Assembly (NCBI GenBank): GCA_964528755.1
Contig: CAZGWN010000002.1
Coordinates: forward strand, 1 to 64,000
Length of the DNA: 64,000 bases
Reading direction: 5' to 3'
From: Raineyella sp964528755
Lineage (GTDB): Bacteria; Actinomycetota; Actinomycetes; Propionibacteriales; Propionibacteriaceae
The stretch's first letter is position 1; every line of letters starts with the position of its first letter. The notes under the pieces are model-generated. The model was given only the letters and a program-made list of their open reading frames with translations. It had not been told where the DNA came from and ran no database searches. A program made the translations under genes and the position numbers. Of the stretch, positions 61,214 through 64,000 are shown piece by piece.

Positions 61214-62508
61214 CGTTGCTCTCCTCCCCGGTCCCGGACGATCTCCCGCAGCCGGGGGAGAACGCGACCGGAACCGATTCCGTCGTGCTCGAACTCGTTG
61301 GTGACCCAGGCCTGTGCGTTGCCCACCCGCGCGACGGTGTCCAACTGGAGGCCCGAGTCGACGTACATGTCGTCGAAGTACACCGCCGCGGCGAGAGGCA
61401 CCTCATTGGCCGCCAACCGGTCCAGGTCATAGATCCTGCTCCAGGTCGCACGCCGCGCCAGCGCATGCACCGCCGGGCCGAACCCGCGCAGCAGCCGCAC
61501 CTGCTCGAACATCCAGGGGAAGGCCATCTCCCCGGTGAACAGCAGCGGACGCCGCGACGGGTCGAACTGGGGCCGGCGGTCCCGTTCATGTTGCGCGGCC
61601 CAGTCGATCGGGCCGTTGTCACCATCACCGTAGATCGATTCCTGCATGGTCCAGAAGAGGGGGCCGCCCGCCTGGGACGATCGGGTCTGCACCTGCTCCA
61701 GGAATCCGTGGGACAGCCGGCCCGGTGCGACGAAGGCGTTCTCCACCAGCCAGTGCATCCGCTCGAACCCGGGCTTCATGCCGAAGTCGATGCCCAGGGA
61801 CTGGAAACGCTCCACGGTCAGCCGGTCGCCGTCGGGCAGGCGGACGTCGTGGCCGCCGAGGTGGTCGGCGATCGCGGCGACGCGGTCGACGTCTGCCGGG
61901 AACCGCCGGTAGAACTCGGCCGTCTTGGCCTCCACCCGGCCGAAGGTGCGCCGGTAGACCTCGGGTGCGCTCGGCGGCAGCCCGGCCATCCCGCCGCACA
62001 CGTAGCAGGCGGCGAGGGCCTCGGGGGCCAACGACAGGTAGGTCAGGGTCAGCCATCCGCCGTACGACTGCGCCAGTGTGGCCCACTTCGCGCCGCCGTA
62101 CACGGTGGTGCGGACGTGCTCCAGGTCACGGACGATGGAGTCGGCCCGGAAGCAGGCGAGGAAGTCCGCGCCCGCCTCGCCGCGCCCGCCCGCTCGCCCG
62201 TGGTCCAGCGCCTCCACCTGATCGGCGTCGACAGGGCTGCTGGCCCCGGTGCCGCGCTGGTCGACCATCACCAGTCGGTAGTGCTTGACCGCCTCCCCGA
62301 TCCATCCGGATGCGTCGACCGGGCGGGGGTTCGCCCCGCCCGGGCCGCCCTGCAGGTAGGTCAGCAGCGGCAGTTCCTCGCGTCGCCGGTCGGGGTCGGT
62401 CAGTTCCCGGACGAACACCTCGATCGCCGGTGAGTCGGGGTCACCCCACACCAGCGGGACGGGAACCCTGAACTCGCGCACCCACAGACCCGGCAGTCCG
62501 TACTCCAT
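61210..62508 (-). CDS. Prolyl aminopeptidase (S33 α/β-hydrolase)
   Basis: 432 aa. α/β-hydrolase with oxyanion-hole motif LQGGPGGANPRP, nucleophile S148 in LAQSYGGWLTLTYL, VDQRGTGASSP and a long cap domain; C-terminal LDTVARVGNAQAWVTNEFEHDG supplies the His. Matches proline iminopeptidases that release N-terminal Pro, and in some cases Hyp, from peptides. The genomic place between a peptide importer and a Xaa-Pro peptidase supports this. Confidence 0.88.
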   Translation of the reverse strand: MEYGLPGLWVREFRVPVPLVWGDPDSPAIEVFVRELTDPDRRREELPLLTYLQGGPGGANPRPVDASGWIGEAVKHYRLVMVDQRGTGASSPVDADQVEALDHGRAGGRGEAGADFLACFRADSIVRDLEHVRTTVYGGAKWATLAQSYGGWLTLTYLSLAPEALAACYVCGGMAGLPPSAPEVYRRTFGRVEAKTAEFYRRFPADVDRVAAIADHLGGHDVRLPDGDRLTVERFQSLGIDFGMKPGFERMHWLVENAFVAPGRLSHGFLEQVQTRSSQAGGPLFWTMQESIYGDGDNGPIDWAAQHERDRRPQFDPSRRPLLFTGEMAFPWMFEQVRLLRGFGPAVHALARRATWSRIYDLDRLAANEVPLAAAVYFDDMYVDSGLQLDTVARVGNAQAWVTNEFEHDGIGSGRVLPRLREIVRDRGGEQR

Positions 62509-62531
62509 GCCTCTCCTCTTGCCTCCTCGTC

Positions 62532-62587
62532 CGGTCTACCGGACGGTCCCGCTTTCGGTCTACCGACGGTTCTGATCCCGGTCTACC
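62532..62587 (+). repeat. Three CGGTCTACC direct repeats
   Basis: CGGTCTACC at 62532-62540, 62556-62564 and 62579-62587, with centre spacings of 24 and 23 bases, in the 74-bp gap upstream of the prolyl aminopeptidase gene. The third overlaps the end of dppF. Even, roughly two-helical-turn spacing suggests protein binding, or a decayed repeat. Confidence 0.4.
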
Positions 62588-63461
62588 CGGCCGGCGCGAC
62601 CGCCCCAGCCCGCTCGCCGGCCCTGCGGGCCTGGTTGCGACGCCGGGCCGCATCCCAGTCGGGCCGGATCCGCGGGATGGCGGCCAGCAGGGTCTTCGTG
62701 TAGGCGTCCTCGGGACGGTCGAAAACGGCGTCCCGATCGCCCAGCTCGACGATCCTGCCCTGACTCATCACGGCCACCCGGGTGGCGATCTGGCGCACCA
62801 CCGCGAGGTCGTGGGCGATGAACAGGTAGCTGAACCCCTCCTCCCGCTGCAGTTCACGCAACAGGTTGATGATCTGCGCCTGCACCGACACATCCAGTGC
62901 CGAGACGGCCTCGTCACAGATGACGAGTTTGGGCCGGACCGCCAGCGCCCGGGCGATGCCGATCCGCTGCGCCTGCCCGCCCGAGAACTGTGCGGGGTGG
63001 CGCCGGGACCAGGCCGGGTCCAGCCCGACCCGCTCCATCAGACCGCGGGTGAAGCCGGTCGGCCCGCCGGGGATCGGGCGCTTCTGGTAGCGCAGGGGGG
63101 CGGTGACGATGTCCTCGACGGTGTGTCGTGGGTTGAGCGAGGAGTACGGATCCTGGAAGATCACCTGGACCTGGGAGCGGAACTCGTGCAGCCGCGGGCC
63201 GGTCAGTCGGGTGACGTCCCGCCCGTCCAGGCTGATGTCGCCCGAGGTCGGGTCGATCAGCCGGGCGATCATCCGGGCCACGGTCGACTTGCCCGAGCCG
63301 GACTCACCGACCAGGGCGAGGGTCTCGCCGGGGTAGATGTCGAGCGACACGTCGTCGACCGCGCGGAAGGTCTGGGCCGGCCGGAACAGTCCGGCGGTGC
63401 CGGACACCGGGAACTCCTTGACCAACTCGCAGGCCTGCAACAGCGGCGCGGGGAGACTCAT
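62583..63461 (-). CDS. dppF: Oligopeptide ABC transporter ATPase (DppF/OppF-like)
   Basis: 292 aa. Walker A LVGESGSGKSTVARMI, Q-loop VQVIFQDPYSSLNPRHTVEDIV, signature FSGGQAQRIGIARALA, Walker B LVICDEAVSALDVSVQAQ, H-loop FIAHDLAVVRQIA, and the C-terminal oligo_HPY region (DAYTKTLLAAIPRIRPDW). One of the two different ATPases of a Dpp/Opp peptide importer. Start overlaps the dppD-type stop by 4 bases (63458-63461). Confidence 0.92.
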   Translation of the reverse strand: MSLPAPLLQACELVKEFPVSGTAGLFRPAQTFRAVDDVSLDIYPGETLALVGESGSGKSTVARMIARLIDPTSGDISLDGRDVTRLTGPRLHEFRSQVQVIFQDPYSSLNPRHTVEDIVTAPLRYQKRPIPGGPTGFTRGLMERVGLDPAWSRRHPAQFSGGQAQRIGIARALAVRPKLVICDEAVSALDVSVQAQIINLLRELQREEGFSYLFIAHDLAVVRQIATRVAVMSQGRIVELGDRDAVFDRPEDAYTKTLLAAIPRIRPDWDAARRRNQARRAGERAGAVAPAG

Positions 63462-64000
63462 CGGTCGGCCCCCTCCCCGTCGGCCCGGTCCAGGGTGCGC
63501 AGTTCGCCGATCTCGTCGTCGATCCGGGGGACGGCGTCGAGGAGCAACTGGGTGTACTCCTCGCGGGGGTCGGTGAAGATCTCCTCCACCGTGCCCCGTT
63601 CGACGAGCCTGCCGTGCCGCATCACCACGATGTGGTCGGTGGTCTCGCTGACCACCGCCAGGTCGTGGGTGATGAGGATCAGCCCGGTCCCGGTGGCGTG
63701 CCGGATCTCGGTGAGCAGGTCGAGGATCTGGGCCTGCACGGTGACGTCCAGCGCGGTGGTCGGCTCGTCGGCGATGATCAGCTCCGGCTCCATGCTCAGC
63801 GCCATCGCGATCATCACCCGTTGCCGCATGCCGCCGGAGAACTGGTGCGGGTAGTGGTTGACCCGGCGGGCCGCGTCGCGGATGTGGACCTGCTCCATCG
63901 CCTCGATGGCGATCTTGTGGGCCTGCCGGCGGGTGACGGCCCGATGGTGGGACCGGTACGCCTCCTCGATCTGGGTGCCGACCGTGTAGTACGGGTTGAG
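63458..64000 (-). CDS. dppD: Oligopeptide ABC transporter ATPase (DppD/OppD-like), 5' end beyond the window
   Basis: 181 codons of an ATPase cut off by the window edge. Present: LNPYYTVGTQIEEAYRSH (end of the Q-loop region), signature FSGGMRQRVMIAMALS, Walker B LIIADEPTTALDVTVQAQ, H-loop LITHDLAVVSETTDH and the C-terminal ILDAVP-type oligo_HPY start (YTQLLLDAVPRID). Walker A lies outside. Partner of dppF; the permeases and the binding protein are expected further right. Confidence 0.92.
   Translation of the reverse strand, partial: LNPYYTVGTQIEEAYRSHHRAVTRRQAHKIAIEAMEQVHIRDAARRVNHYPHQFSGGMRQRVMIAMALSMEPELIIADEPTTALDVTVQAQILDLLTEIRHATGTGLILITHDLAVVSETTDHIVVMRHGRLVERGTVEEIFTDPREEYTQLLLDAVPRIDDEIGELRTLDRADGEGADR

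Overview
The window is 64 kb of very GC-rich DNA with dense, often overlapping genes (many ATGA stop/start junctions), frequent GTG starts, DtxR/IdeR-like iron boxes, probable leaderless genes and an ECF42-type sigma factor. This fits a high-GC Actinomycetota chromosome. A Propionibacteriales-like host is plausible, but I cannot prove it from the sequence alone. I see no rRNA, no convincing tRNA and no CRISPR array.

Layout. (1) 1-4.9 kb is a degenerate, mobile-element-scarred edge: a DUF4386 fragment, a voltage-gated-type K+ channel, the tail of a TetR gene broken by an 11-bp tandem duplication, and the C-terminal part of an AbiEi-type antitoxin split by an IS256-family element. That element has 27-bp inverted repeats and a 9-10 bp target duplication, and its own transposase gene is split by an IS110-family element. 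The noncoding end of the IS110 element encodes a candidate bridge RNA whose four guide segments match both the element ends and the site it occupies. (2) 4.9-20 kb is a run of small transporter/regulator cassettes: MFS + MerR, ArsR-SRPBCC-VOC, a drug-export ABC pair + TetR, a peptidase, an amidohydrolase, a glycosyltransferase, two RibD-C reductases, GNAT and VOC proteins, and an Old Yellow Enzyme next to an ArsR regulator. (3) 21-31 kb holds an uncharacterised 714-aa modular protein, a YCII protein + ECF42 sigma pair, a GH35/GH42-like glycosidase, a UvrA2-like ATPase and a SRPBCC/MarR pair. (4) 31-42 kb holds a TetR-quinone reductase-methionine aminopeptidase operon, MerR + small multidrug exporter, a ketopantoate-reductase-like protein, a Nudix-NYN fusion, a phosphodiesterase, Dps, an aldo/keto reductase and an Eis-like acetyltransferase.

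(5) 42-51 kb contains two import systems. The first is a ferric-siderophore ABC transporter (binding protein, two FecCD permeases, ATPase) divergent from a siderophore-interacting reductase, with an iron box in front of each. The second is a PhnD-PhnC-PhnE phosphonate/phosphite-type importer with a single-chain double permease and PHO-box-like repeats upstream.

(6) 52.4-64 kb is a co-directional minus-strand catabolic island that I read as a hydroxyproline-peptide utilisation system. A Dpp/Opp-type peptide importer (two ATPases, the second cut by the window edge), a prolyl aminopeptidase and an Xaa-Pro peptidase would deliver and open peptides. A 4-hydroxyproline 2-epimerase, a three-subunit D-hydroxyproline dehydrogenase, a DapA-family deaminase and an alpha-ketoglutarate-semialdehyde dehydrogenase would then convert hydroxyproline to 2-oxoglutarate. 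A GntR/FCD regulator sits inside the operon and a matching operator-like site lies in its only wide gap.

The most unusual signals are the IS110 bridge RNA, the hydroxyproline-peptide island, the 714-aa orphan protein, the Nudix-NYN fusion and two elaborate palindromic elements (38812-38887 and 52305-52405) between convergent genes.
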